DNA from: Sterolibacterium sp964437515
GTDB taxonomy: Bacteria > Pseudomonadota > Gammaproteobacteria > Burkholderiales > Rhodocyclaceae
Assembly: GCA_964437515.1 (NCBI GenBank)
Contig: CAYTHB010000008.1
Location: 1-64,000 of the forward strand
DNA: 64,000 bases
Reading direction: 5' to 3'
The position numbers and the translations under genes were made by a program. Positions 30,480 to 39,626 of the stretch are shown in pieces. Within the stretch, counting starts at the first letter, position 1, and every line of letters begins with the position of its first letter. The notes under the pieces were generated by a model. It did not search any database. It saw only the letters and a list, made by a program, of their open reading frames with translations, and was not told where the DNA came from.

Positions 30480-30521
30480 GCGAAGGTCAGATCAAACGCT
30501 AAACGTGAAACTGCTTGAAAC

Positions 30522-30598
<77 letters not shown>

Positions 30599-30683
30599 AG
30601 GAGTGCGCATTCTACGCAGGCTGTGTATCGGGGTCAATTTTTCTGAAGCATTCTGTTTCCAGTATTCCGGTGTGAGATATCCG

Positions 30684-31118
30684 TCAAAACCCCACAGGAG
30701 CCTTGAGAATACCGTTGATATCGACACCGGCTCCCAGGCCTCGTTGCGAAAACCATCCCGATGGCATTTCTAGTGCGAATTTTGCTGGACGTTTTGCACA
30801 ATGGGATTGTTCCGTTTGAGGCTGCATTTCCTCAATATTGATAATGCGACCCTGCTCATCGAGAAAGGCAACGGAGAGTGGAATCAAGGTATTTCGCATC
30901 CACATGCAGGGTTGTTCAATCTGCGGGAAGACAAAGAGCATGCCATGGTTTCCTTGCAGGCTTCGACGGAACATCAGCCCCTTGGCACGCGATGCTGCCG
31001 TATTCGCCACTTCAACCTGAATACGATGAAACCCTACATTCATTTCCATCAGATCATCCGCCCATACCGATGAATACAAACTCATCACCCCCAGAAACAT
31101 CATCAGTATCTGACGCAT
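30684..31118 (-). CDS. DUF192 family secreted protein
   Basis: This 144-residue protein has a signal peptide (MRQILMMFLGVMSLYSSVWA). The DUF192 core follows, with RAKGLMFRRSLQGNHGMLFV, CMWMRNTLIPLSVAFLDEQG and a C-terminal ALEMPSGWF. The family is small, extracytoplasmic and of unknown function. ATG 31118 is chosen because it starts the signal peptide; upstream codons are charged. The next gene is divergent. Confidence 0.9.
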   Translation of the reverse strand: MRQILMMFLGVMSLYSSVWADDLMEMNVGFHRIQVEVANTAASRAKGLMFRRSLQGNHGMLFVFPQIEQPCMWMRNTLIPLSVAFLDEQGRIINIEEMQPQTEQSHCAKRPAKFALEMPSGWFSQRGLGAGVDINGILKAPVGF

Positions 31119-31238
31119 CTTTTGTCTCACACGCTCCTCAGTACGCACGCACATTCTCCTTGTCCTGAATCGTTACAATGCACAGCAATCATTCTATGCC
31201 ACGATGCCCTGCCTCATTCTTTATTCTGCCTGCGACAA

Positions 31239-31694
31239 ATGCCGACCCTGTTAATCATTCATCACACACAAACCGGAAATACCGAACGCTTGGCCACAGC
31301 CGTTCAACGAGGGGCTTTGAGTGAGCCGGATATTCATGTCATCGCAAAACGTGCTTTCGATGCCACGCTTGAAGACTTACTGGCCTGTCAGGGCTTGCTG
31401 CTTGGAACGCCCGAAAATTTCGGCACCATGTCCGGGGCTCTCAAGGATTTTTTTGATCGAACCTATTACCCGGCCGAAGGAAAAACGCTTGGCCTTCCTT
31501 ACGCCCTATTTGTGTCTGCCGGGAACGACGGACGCGGTGCCGTCATGCAGATCGATCGTATTGCCACCGGCTATGGCTGGAAGCGTGTTGCCGAACCCTT
31601 GATTTCACGCAAGGAAGTCACGCCTGCTGACATTCTCGCTGCGGAAGAACTGGGGGCATCGTTAGCTGCTGGATTAGCGATGGGAATATTCTGA
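31239..31694 (+). CDS. Flavodoxin-like NAD(P)H-dependent oxidoreductase
   Basis: This 151-residue flavodoxin-fold protein has the FMN phosphate loop HHTQTGNTERLA (residues 8-19), a second FMN-contact segment LGTPENFGTMSGALKDFFDR and the third VSAGNDGRGA. The partner and substrate are unknown. ATG 31239 starts MPTLLIIHH; upstream in-frame codons are not family-like. Its 3' end faces yihY with 18 bp between. Confidence 0.88.
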   Translation: MPTLLIIHHTQTGNTERLATAVQRGALSEPDIHVIAKRAFDATLEDLLACQGLLLGTPENFGTMSGALKDFFDRTYYPAEGKTLGLPYALFVSAGNDGRGAVMQIDRIATGYGWKRVAEPLISRKEVTPADILAAEELGASLAAGLAMGIF

Positions 31695-31712
31695 GTTTCA
31701 AATATATCCTCA

Positions 31713-32570
31713 TCACTCACTCCGTCTGTCTTGATTTTTCTGACGAGAGGCACGCTGAAGTACGCGGCTGCTTCCCGGCAGTTCTGCGACCACCAAAGCG
31801 CCCAGCAATACGACACTCCATGAAAGATGAAGCCAGATCAAGAAGATCGGTACGGCTGAAAAAGCACCATAAACAACGGTGTAAGTGGGAAAACTCGTCA
31901 CATAGGCACTGAACAGACGCTGCATCAGGCTAAAGCCCAAGGTGGCAAACAGACCTCCGATCAAGGCATGTCCGCGACGAACAGGACGATTGGGCACAAC
32001 GTAATACAGCAGGGCAAACAGCAAGGTCATGGCGAGCAGCGGAAAAATCCTGAAGAAGACGGCGTTAACCCATTTGGGTTCATGAACCAGTCCAAATGAG
32101 ACACCCGCAAGATAACCGATACCCGCCAGCGCACCGCCAAACAATAACGGACCGAGAAACAAGGCCAGAAGGTGCATACCCAGACGACGCAGCCACGGAC
32201 GTCCGGCCTTGACGCGCCAGATGGCATTGAAGGTGCGCTCGATCGTCAGCATCTGTATGAGTGCCGTGGCTCCCAGAATCACGCCACCCAGCAAAGTCAG
32301 ACGTTGTGTCTTGTGGGCAAATTGCTGGATATACCGCGCAATGATCCTGCCCGCCTTGTCAGGCAACAGATTGGCTAACAAGAACCTTTCCATGGCAGCA
32401 CTGATGTCAGCAGCAAACGGCATATACATCATCAACACCAGCCCCATGGCAATCAGCGGCACCAGACCGATCAGCGTGCTGAATGACAAGCTTGCCGCAA
32501 TCTGAAGACAACGCTCGGACAAAAACCGTTGATACACGCGCACAACGAGACGAAATGGTGCAAGCAACAT
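31713..32570 (-). CDS. yihY: YihY/BrkB family inner-membrane protein
   Basis: This 285-residue protein has about six membrane helices. Family motifs are AASLSFSTLIGLVPLIAMGL, GATALIQMLTIERTFNAIWR and the C-terminal FSAVPIFLIWLHLSWSVVLL. Once labelled ribonuclease BN by mistake; the actual role is unknown. ATG 32570 (MLLAPFRLVVRVYQRF) is preferred to a start at 32645 that lies in a non-family extension. Confidence 0.9.
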   Translation of the reverse strand: MLLAPFRLVVRVYQRFLSERCLQIAASLSFSTLIGLVPLIAMGLVLMMYMPFAADISAAMERFLLANLLPDKAGRIIARYIQQFAHKTQRLTLLGGVILGATALIQMLTIERTFNAIWRVKAGRPWLRRLGMHLLALFLGPLLFGGALAGIGYLAGVSFGLVHEPKWVNAVFFRIFPLLAMTLLFALLYYVVPNRPVRRGHALIGGLFATLGFSLMQRLFSAYVTSFPTYTVVYGAFSAVPIFLIWLHLSWSVVLLGALVVAELPGSSRVLQRASRQKNQDRRSE

Positions 32571-32663
32571 CACGCTTTCCCAACGGTCATCAATGCTTTC
32601 CTGTATGCCGCCGGGATGCACATGAACTGGCGGTGGCACATACACATCCCGGACATTGCACGT

Positions 32664-34202
32664 TCAAAGCTGAGGATTCAGACGCTGCAAATTGGCATGA
32701 AGTTTGTTCAGCGCATTGAGATATGCTTTGGCTGAGGCCACGACGATATCGGTATCGGCTCCCTGCCCGTTGACGATGCGCCCTTCATGCGCCAGCCGCA
32801 CCGTAACCTCGCCCTGCGCATCCGTTCCGGTCGTGATGCTGTTGACCGAATACAACTGCAATTCAGCACCGCTACTCGCCAGTTTTTCGATCGCACGAAA
32901 TGCGGCATCCACCGGGCCACTGCCGGTAGACTCCACCGCATGTTCATCACTACCGACAGCCAAGGTCAAACGTGCACGCGGCGTTTCGCCCGTTTGCGAA
33001 TGGAATTGCGCATACACCAAACGATAGTGCTCATGCTCGGCGGTCATCGCTTCATCGCTGACCAGTGCATAGATATCTTCATCAAAAATTTCGCGTTTCT
33101 TGTCAGCAAGCTCCTTGAAACGCGCAAATGCCGCATTCAAGGCCTCTTCACTCGCCATATCGATGCCCAAGCTCTTGAGATGCGATTTGAAGGCACTGCG
33201 CCCGGAGAGTTTGCCCAAGGTCAGGCGATTGGTTGTCCAGCCGACATCTTCGGCGCGCATGATTTCGTAAGTTTCACGGTGCTTCAACACGCCATCTTGA
33301 TGAATGCCGGATTCATGAGCGAAGGCATTCGCTCCCACAATCGCCTTATTGGGCTGCACCGGATAGCCGGTAATCTGCGACACCAGTTTCGATGCCGGCA
33401 CGATCTGTGTCGCATCAATGCGTGTATCGCAGGCAAACACATCGCTCCGCGTGCGCACCGCCATGACGACTTCTTCCAGTGAGGCATTACCTGCACGTTC
33501 GCCCAAGCCGTTGATAGTGCATTCCACCTGCCGCGCCCCTGCCAGCACCGCTGAAAGCGAATTCGCCACAGCCAGCCCCAGATCATTATGACAATGCGTC
33601 GACCACACCACCTTGTCGGAATTCGGCACATTCCCAATCAACTTGCGGATACGATCGCCCCACAACTCGGGAATGCTGTAACCCACGGTATCGGGGACGT
33701 TGATGGTTTTCGCACCCGCCTTGATGACTGCATCAAACACGCGACAGAGAAAATCAAACTCGGAACGCACGGCATCTTCGGCAGAAAACTCGACATCATC
33801 GGTATATTGCAAGGCCAGCTTGACGGCAGCCACGGCGGCATCCACCACCTGATCCGGCTGCATACGCAGCTTCTTTTCCATGTGGATCGGACTAGTGGCA
33901 ATAAAGGTATGGATACGCCCTGAACGCGCGGGTTGAATGGCCTCACCCGCACGGCGCACATCGTTTTCATTGGCACGTGCCAGACCACAGATGGTTGACT
34001 CCTGGATTGCCGCCGCAATCGCCTTGACTGACTCAAAGTCACCTGGCGAAGCGGCAGGGAAACCCGCTTCGATCACATCCACGCGCAACTTTTCAAGTTG
34101 ACGGGCGATGCGCAACTTTTCTTCACGCGTCATTGCAGCGCCAGGGCTTTGTTCGCCATCACGCAAGGTGGTATCAAAAATTTTCAAATGCTCTTTCGCC
34201 AT
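32664..34202 (-). CDS. leuA: 2-isopropylmalate synthase
   Basis: This 512-residue enzyme condenses 2-oxoisovalerate with acetyl-CoA in the first step of leucine synthesis. The N-terminal TIM barrel has FDTTLRDGEQSPGAAM and the metal-binding HCHNDLGLAVANSLSAVLAG. The C-terminal LeuA regulatory domain follows (GTDAQGEVTVRLAHEG), the site of leucine feedback. ATG 34202 is preceded by GGAGATAACC. Last of the minus-strand amino-acid block; a leucine-rich micro-ORF and a hairpin precede it. Confidence 0.96.
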   Translation of the reverse strand: MAKEHLKIFDTTLRDGEQSPGAAMTREEKLRIARQLEKLRVDVIEAGFPAASPGDFESVKAIAAAIQESTICGLARANENDVRRAGEAIQPARSGRIHTFIATSPIHMEKKLRMQPDQVVDAAVAAVKLALQYTDDVEFSAEDAVRSEFDFLCRVFDAVIKAGAKTINVPDTVGYSIPELWGDRIRKLIGNVPNSDKVVWSTHCHNDLGLAVANSLSAVLAGARQVECTINGLGERAGNASLEEVVMAVRTRSDVFACDTRIDATQIVPASKLVSQITGYPVQPNKAIVGANAFAHESGIHQDGVLKHRETYEIMRAEDVGWTTNRLTLGKLSGRSAFKSHLKSLGIDMASEEALNAAFARFKELADKKREIFDEDIYALVSDEAMTAEHEHYRLVYAQFHSQTGETPRARLTLAVGSDEHAVESTGSGPVDAAFRAIEKLASSGAELQLYSVNSITTGTDAQGEVTVRLAHEGRIVNGQGADTDIVVASAKAYLNALNKLHANLQRLNPQL

Positions 34203-34236
34203 GGTTATCTCCATCGAGGGGCGAAACAAAAATAAC

Positions 34237-34407
34237 GTTTGCCACGCTCTGCGGCGCAGCAAACAGACTCAAAACCGAATTGGGGGGTAGGAAATATCAG
34301 CGCGCGCGGCGCAGCAGTGGCCGTAGCGCGAAACGCAGCGGCACTCTCGCCAGCAACAAGCCGGAGAGACAAAGAAAGAGTGCGGAAAAAAATACGCTCG
34401 AAATCAT
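34237..34407 (-). promoter_or_regulatory. Candidate leucine leader peptide and attenuator before leuA
   Basis: On the minus strand a 36-codon frame (34407-34297) starts MISSVFFSALFLCLSG and holds 10 leucine codons, including TTG TTG CTG in a row. Downstream, GTTTGC and GCAAAC (34259-34264 and 34237-34242) can form a stem, followed by GTTATTTTTGTTT. Then comes the leuA ribosome site. This resembles transcription attenuation by leucine supply. The Shine-Dalgarno of the micro-ORF is weak and no antiterminator is proven, so this is a proposal. Confidence 0.3.
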
Positions 34408-34439
34408 GGTTCGAATATATCGTTTTGCAGCGATGCTCG

Positions 34440-35222
34440 TCAAGCATTCCTGTCATTTTGACGCGTATGTCGAGCCTGATTCATCCAGCGCCATGTCACC
34501 ACCACATAGCCCGACAAGGCATAGCAAAGGAACAAACCAAAAATCATGCCTTCCGGATAAATCCCGATCAGCGCAAACCCAAGGGCAATGGCCGCGATGA
34601 GAATGAAGGGCACGCTGCGCCGCAAGTTAATGTCCTTGCCACTCCAATAGGGGATATTGCTGACCATGGTCACCCCCGCAAAAATAGTGATGATGCAAGC
34701 ATACCAACGTGCCTCGTCACCCGTGTAACCCAGACCATGCAATACCCACACCAAGCCTGCCACCAAAGCAGCAGCCGCCGGACTGGGCAAACCTTGAAAG
34801 TAGCGTTTATCGACCACATCGAGATTGGTATTGAAACGCGCCAAACGTAAAGCCGCACCGGCACAGTAAATGAAGGCAGCGACCCAGCCGAGTTTGTCCA
34901 GATCCTTCAATGCCCATTCGTAGATCACCAATGAAGGGGCTGCACCAAAGGACACCATGTCGGATAAAGAATCGTATTCAGCACCAAAAGCACTCTGCGT
35001 ATGCGTCAGGCGCGCGATCCGTCCGTCGAGACCGTCAAACACCATTGCCACGAAAATGGCAATGGCAGAAAACTCGAAACGACCATTCATTGCCTGAACG
35101 ATGGCATAAAACCCCGAGAATAACGCTGCCGTGGTAAATAAATTAGGCAGGATGTAAATGCCACGCCGCCGGAATTCAGGATTCATCAGCGACTTGCGGT
35201 GGCGAAGGCGTGGCAGGGTCAT
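34440..35222 (-). CDS. pssA: CDP-diacylglycerol-serine O-phosphatidyltransferase
   Basis: This 260-residue integral membrane enzyme makes phosphatidylserine. The CDP-alcohol phosphotransferase signature is complete: D66, G67, A70, R71, G80, D84 and D88 (DGRIARLTHTQSAFGAEYD, then SLSD). About seven hydrophobic helices surround it. ATG 35222 (MTLPRLRHRKSLM) begins the family-like part; a further 66 codons upstream run into psd. It lies 19 bp after psd, so precursor and product steps are co-expressed. Confidence 0.94.
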   Translation of the reverse strand: MTLPRLRHRKSLMNPEFRRRGIYILPNLFTTAALFSGFYAIVQAMNGRFEFSAIAIFVAMVFDGLDGRIARLTHTQSAFGAEYDSLSDMVSFGAAPSLVIYEWALKDLDKLGWVAAFIYCAGAALRLARFNTNLDVVDKRYFQGLPSPAAAALVAGLVWVLHGLGYTGDEARWYACIITIFAGVTMVSNIPYWSGKDINLRRSVPFILIAAIALGFALIGIYPEGMIFGLFLCYALSGYVVVTWRWMNQARHTRQNDRNA

Positions 35223-35241
35223 GAAGTATCCGTATCCTGAT

Positions 35242-35886
35242 TCAGGAAAGTTCTGCCAGTATCGTTGATGAGGCACGCACTTTGTCACCAATGACGACCT
35301 TGACCTGCGTTCCCGGTGGCAGATACAAATCAACCCGTGAACCAAAGCGGATAAATCCATAACGCTGACCACGTGCCAGCGGTGTGTCGGCCTCGACATA
35401 ACACAAGATGCGCCGTGCAATCAGCCCCGCCACCTGAACGCAAGTGACATCCTGCCCCGTGCTGGTATGCAGCCACAAAGCGTTGCGCTCATTCTCTGTA
35501 GAAGCTTTATCGAGATCGGCGTTGATGAATTTACCCGGGTGGTACCAGCGTTGCTTGACGATGCCATCAACAGGACTGCGGTTTGAATGCACATTGAATA
35601 CATTCATGAACACACTCACCTTCAGTGCATCGCGGTTCAACCAAGGGTCACGCACGGGCTCAATCGCCACGATTCGGCCATCGGCAGGCGAAAGCACCGA
35701 TTTTGCATCGCCTGGAATCGGCCGCGCAGGGTCACGGAAAAACTGCACGCAAAAAATAAAGATCAGCCACAGAGGGGCTGCCCAGCCTGCGCCAGCAAAT
35801 ACACTGACACCGATGGCGGCTAACAGACTGATGCCGATAAACGGCCAGCCCTCGCGGGCGATGATGGGATGAGGATAGGAGGACAT
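35242..35886 (-). CDS. psd: Phosphatidylserine decarboxylase, short (Psd-B/archaeal-type) form
   Basis: This 214-residue proenzyme converts phosphatidylserine to phosphatidylethanolamine. The self-cleavage site is Gly182-Ser183 in RFGSRVDLYLP, where Ser becomes the pyruvoyl group. The conserved His in MNVFNVHSNRSPVDG and Asp in SPADGRIV are present, with a membrane anchor near the N-terminus (SLLAAIGVSVFAGAGWAAPL). It sits between ilvC and pssA, a common betaproteobacterial order. Confidence 0.93.
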   Translation of the reverse strand: MSSYPHPIIAREGWPFIGISLLAAIGVSVFAGAGWAAPLWLIFIFCVQFFRDPARPIPGDAKSVLSPADGRIVAIEPVRDPWLNRDALKVSVFMNVFNVHSNRSPVDGIVKQRWYHPGKFINADLDKASTENERNALWLHTSTGQDVTCVQVAGLIARRILCYVEADTPLARGQRYGFIRFGSRVDLYLPPGTQVKVVIGDKVRASSTILAELS

Positions 35887-35955
35887 AAAAAATTTGAGGA
35901 ATGCAACCCGAAAGAGCCAAGCTTCCGAATCACACCCCCCGTAATGAGCGACAGA

Positions 35956-36972
35956 TTAGTTTTTCGTTTGATCGACGAGCTTGTTTTTCTTGATCCAGGG
36001 CATCATGTCACGCAACTTTCCGCCCACGACCTCGATCGGATGCGCTGCGTTCAGACGACGACGCGCGGTCATTTCCGGATAGTTGGTACGCCCTTCGAGG
36101 ATGAACTGCTTGGCATAAGTGCCATTCTGGATGTTCTTCAGGCACTCACGCATCGCTTCGCGTGCTTGCGTGTTGATGACCTGCGGACCCGTCACATACT
36201 CGCCATACTCGGCGTTATTGGAGATCGAGTAGTTCATGTTGGCGATGCCACCTTCATACATGAGATCAACGATCAGCTTGAGTTCATGCAAACACTCGAA
36301 GTACGCCATTTCCGGCGCATAGCCTGCTTCAACCAGTGTTTCAAAACCGGCTTTGACCAGTTCCACTGCGCCGCCACACAGCACAGCCTGCTCACCGAAC
36401 AGATCGGTTTCAGTTTCTTCGCGGAAGTTGGTTTCGATCACGCCGCCCTTGGTACCGCCATTGGCTGCGGCATACGAAAGGGCAATATCTTTAGCCTTGC
36501 CGGATTTATCCTGATACACAGCGATCAGCGTCGGCACGCCACCGCCCTTGAGGTATTCGGAACGCACGGTGTGCCCCGGGCCTTTCGGCGCAACCATGAT
36601 GACATCCACATCATCACGCGGAATCACCTGGTTGTAATGCACGTTGAAGCCATGAGCAAACGCCAGAGCCGCCCCCTTCTTCATGTTCGCAGCGATTTCG
36701 TCGTTGTACACTTGCGGAATGTTTTCATCCGGCAACAGGATCATGACGACATCGGCATTCTTGACCGAAGCTGCCACTTCTTCAACCTTCAGCCCTGCGG
36801 CTTCGGCCTTCTTCCACGAAGCCCCATTTTTACGCAGACCGACGGTGACGTTAACGCCCGATTCCTTGAGGTTCAGCGCATGCGCATGACCTTGCGAGCC
36901 ATAACCCACGATGGTGACCTGTTTACCCTTGATCAGGGAAAGATCGGCATCCTTGTCGTAATAAACTTTCAT
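35956..36972 (-). CDS. ilvC: Ketol-acid reductoisomerase
   Basis: This 338-residue class I enzyme performs the isomerisation and NADPH reduction of acetohydroxy acids. The Rossmann motif VTIVGYGSQGHAHALNL lies near residues 19-35, catalytic His in AHGFNVHY, and metal ligands Asp/Glu in ETETDLFGEQAVLCGG and ECLHELKLIVDLMYEGG. Tandem ATG codons at 36975 and 36972; the second gives the usual MKVYYDKDADL. It follows ilvH after 118 bp. Confidence 0.97.
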   Translation of the reverse strand: MKVYYDKDADLSLIKGKQVTIVGYGSQGHAHALNLKESGVNVTVGLRKNGASWKKAEAAGLKVEEVAASVKNADVVMILLPDENIPQVYNDEIAANMKKGAALAFAHGFNVHYNQVIPRDDVDVIMVAPKGPGHTVRSEYLKGGGVPTLIAVYQDKSGKAKDIALSYAAANGGTKGGVIETNFREETETDLFGEQAVLCGGAVELVKAGFETLVEAGYAPEMAYFECLHELKLIVDLMYEGGIANMNYSISNNAEYGEYVTGPQVINTQAREAMRECLKNIQNGTYAKQFILEGRTNYPEMTARRRLNAAHPIEVVGGKLRDMMPWIKKNKLVDQTKN

Positions 36973-37093
36973 CATTTTCCTTTCAAATTTCGTGATACGT
37001 TAAGAGTTAAGAATTAAGAATTTGTGAGATAGGAGGTTGCAACCGAAACAGGCGCAATCAGTGCTTTACGCACTACACCCTGCTTTGAATGCA

Positions 37094-37585
37094 CTAAACC
37101 TTGAGAATTCTGTCACCGCGTCCGATACCGCAAACGCCGGTGCGGACAGTTTCGAGGATCAAAGCATGATCGATCGCCTGCAAAAAGGCATCGAGCTTGG
37201 TGTTATCACCGGTTAATTCGATGACATAGGACGACTCGGTGACATCGATGATATGACCACGGAAAATCTCGGTCATCCGCTTCATTTCCTCGCGATCCTT
37301 GCCTGTGGCACGCACCTTGACCAGCATCAGTTCGCGCTCGATATGCGCTGCCTCGGACAGATCAACCACCTTGACGATATCAATCAGCTTATTGAGCTGT
37401 TTGGTGATCTGCTCGATGACATCATCCGAACCGATGCTAACGATCGTCATGCGGGAGAGTGAAGGGTCTTCGGTCGGAGCGACCGTCAGAGACTCGATGT
37501 TATAGGCGCGCGCCGAAAACAGCCCTGAGACGCGCGACAATGCGCCCGCCTCGTTTTCCAGAAGAATAGAAATAATGTGTCGCAT
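37094..37585 (-). CDS. ilvH: Acetolactate synthase, small regulatory subunit
   Basis: This 163-residue protein has an N-terminal ACT domain beginning MRHIISILLENEAGALSRVSG and a second ACT-like half (YVIELTGDNTKLDAFLQAID). It stimulates the catalytic subunit and confers valine feedback. It lies 16 bp after ilvB. Confidence 0.96.
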   Translation of the reverse strand: MRHIISILLENEAGALSRVSGLFSARAYNIESLTVAPTEDPSLSRMTIVSIGSDDVIEQITKQLNKLIDIVKVVDLSEAAHIERELMLVKVRATGKDREEMKRMTEIFRGHIIDVTESSYVIELTGDNTKLDAFLQAIDHALILETVRTGVCGIGRGDRILKV

Positions 37586-37601
37586 AGGTACTCGTGCTCT
37601 C

Positions 37602-39311
37602 TTACAGATCTTCAGCCAGAATCATTTCAGACAGCCCCTTGCCGGCAGCAATCATGGGGAATACATTGGCCGTCTGGTCAGTGTAAAAATTCAGAAAGAC
37701 CAGATCATTTTTGTGGGTTGTAAATGCTTCGCGCAATGCAGGCTCAACATCTTCCGGTTTTTCGATGTGCATACCGACATGGCCATAAGCCTCTGCCAGC
37801 TTGACGAAATCGGGTAAGGCATCGACATAAGACTCGGAATAACGGTTACCGTGGAACATCTCCTGCCATTGGCGCACCATGCCGAGATAACGATTGTTGA
37901 GGTTGATGATCTTGATCGGCAGACGGAACTGCTTACAGGTCGACAACTCCTGAATGTTCATTTGAATCGATGCTTCGCCCGTCACACACGCCACCGTTGC
38001 CTTGGGATTGGCAAAGCGAGCACCCATCGCCGCTGGCAGACCAAAACCCATGGTTCCCAAACCACCGGAGTTGAGCCAACGACGCGGCTTGTCGAACTTG
38101 TAGTACTGCGCCGCCCACATCTGGTGCTGCCCCACATCGGAAGTAACGATGGCATCTCCGCCCGTCACTTCGTACAGCTTCTCGATGACAAACTGGGGCA
38201 TGATGAGCTTGTTGCCCTGCTTGTATTTGAGGCATTTCTTCGAACGCCAGCCTTCGATTTCCTTCCACCAGGAGGCCAGTGCCTTGGCATCGGGCTTGGC
38301 CTCTCCCGCCGCCAGCAACTTAAGCATGTCATCCAGCACATCGGCCAGATTGCCCACGATGGGCACGTCCACCTTAACCCGTTTTGAAATGGACGAAGGG
38401 TCAATGTCAATATGGATAATCTTGCGTTGTACTTGATGGAAATGATCGGGATTCCCGATCACACGATCGTCAAAGCGTGCGCCTATCGCCAACAACACAT
38501 CACTGTTTTGCATCGCCATATTGGCTTCGATCGTGCCATGCATGCCCGGCATACCGAGGTACAACTGATCCGTCGCCGGATAGCCCCCCAAGCCCATCAA
38601 TGTATTCGTAATCGGAAAACCCAGCGCGTGCACCAGTTTCGTCAGTTTTTCTGCAGCATCCGCCAGAATCACACCACCGCCGGTATAAATCATCGGTCGT
38701 TTGGCTTCCATCAGCAACTGCAGCGCCTTCTTGATCTGACCTGCATGACCCTTGGTCACCGGATTGTAGGAACGCATGCTAACGCTCTTCGGATAGGAAA
38801 ACTCGCATTTCTGCGCGCTGACATCCTTGGGAACATCCACCAGCACCGGCCCCGGACGGCCTGATCTCGCGATATAAAACGCCTTTTTGATGGTCTCGGC
38901 CAAATCCTTGACATCACGCACAAGAAAATTGTGCTTGACGCAAGGACGCGTGATTCCCACCGTATCCGCTTCCTGGAAAGCATCCTGACCGATATAGTGT
39001 GTCGGTACCTGACCAGTAATCACGACCATCGGAATCGAATCCATATGCGCCGTAGCAATCCCGGTCACGGCATTGGTCACACCAGGCCCGGAGGTCACTA
39101 GACAGACTCCGGTTTTCTGCGAAGAACGCGAGTAAGCATCTGCCGCATGAACGGCTGCCTGCTCATGGCGAACCAGGATGTGTTTGATCTTGTCCTGCTT
39201 GAAGAGTTCATCATAAATGAACAGAACCGCGCCGCCCGGATAGCCGAAGACATAATCGACTTTTTCTTCCTGCAAGCACTTGATTACAATTTCTGCGCCA
39301 GTCAAAAGCAT
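37602..39311 (-). CDS. ilvB: Acetolactate synthase, large catalytic subunit
   Basis: This 569-residue thiamine-diphosphate and FAD enzyme commits pyruvate to valine, leucine and isoleucine synthesis. The catalytic Glu lies in VRHEQAAVHAADAY (near residue 47), FAD region IGARFDDRVIG, and the ThDP motif begins CVTGEASIQMNIQEL and ends NLNNRYLGMV. The usual GDG of the motif is GEA here; GEG variants are known to me in betaproteobacteria. ATG 39311 (MLLTGAEIVIKCLQEE) is preferred to a start at 39425. Confidence 0.96.
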   Translation of the reverse strand: MLLTGAEIVIKCLQEEKVDYVFGYPGGAVLFIYDELFKQDKIKHILVRHEQAAVHAADAYSRSSQKTGVCLVTSGPGVTNAVTGIATAHMDSIPMVVITGQVPTHYIGQDAFQEADTVGITRPCVKHNFLVRDVKDLAETIKKAFYIARSGRPGPVLVDVPKDVSAQKCEFSYPKSVSMRSYNPVTKGHAGQIKKALQLLMEAKRPMIYTGGGVILADAAEKLTKLVHALGFPITNTLMGLGGYPATDQLYLGMPGMHGTIEANMAMQNSDVLLAIGARFDDRVIGNPDHFHQVQRKIIHIDIDPSSISKRVKVDVPIVGNLADVLDDMLKLLAAGEAKPDAKALASWWKEIEGWRSKKCLKYKQGNKLIMPQFVIEKLYEVTGGDAIVTSDVGQHQMWAAQYYKFDKPRRWLNSGGLGTMGFGLPAAMGARFANPKATVACVTGEASIQMNIQELSTCKQFRLPIKIINLNNRYLGMVRQWQEMFHGNRYSESYVDALPDFVKLAEAYGHVGMHIEKPEDVEPALREAFTTHKNDLVFLNFYTDQTANVFPMIAAGKGLSEMILAEDL

Positions 39312-39348
39312 CTTATTTCCCAAAACACGGTAAGAACCAAAACCCGCC

Positions 39349-39377
39349 ACATTACTGACAGAAGCGCATTTGGTCAA
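39349..39377 (-). promoter_or_regulatory. Candidate sigma-70 promoter for ilvBHC
   Basis: On the minus strand TTGACC (39372-39377) and TAATGT (39349-39354) are spaced by 17 bp. Transcription would start about 30 bases before the ilvB ATG, leaving a short leader with no room for an attenuator. Confidence 0.5.
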
Positions 39378-39626
39378 GGCATTACGCAAACAGGGTTTTA
39401 TCCTCACACGCCGGCGCGATACCATCCCCCGCTTTCATTGCTGACAAACCGGCCTGAATCGCGGTAATCTAACGGTTTTTTGAAGTCTGAACACTTCGTG
39501 CCCGATCAACCGCATCACGATACACGATGTGACGGTCAACGACACTGACTGGGATCCCCTCTGGCTACCCGTACCGAACTTTCCGACTTCCTTGCCGATG
39601 TCGAACGTCGCGCCTTCAAACAAGCG

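Noticed and set aside
32787..33482. 231-codon plus-strand frame over leuA
   Set aside because: Antisense to leuA; no recognisable protein features.
34205..34456. 83-codon minus-strand frame before leuA
   Set aside because: No family resemblance and it overlaps the end of pssA; the 36-codon leucine-rich frame in another phase is the better candidate.
35869..37017. 382-codon plus-strand frame over ilvC
   Set aside because: Antisense to a fully conserved ketol-acid reductoisomerase; His/Phe-rich composition typical of a shadow frame.
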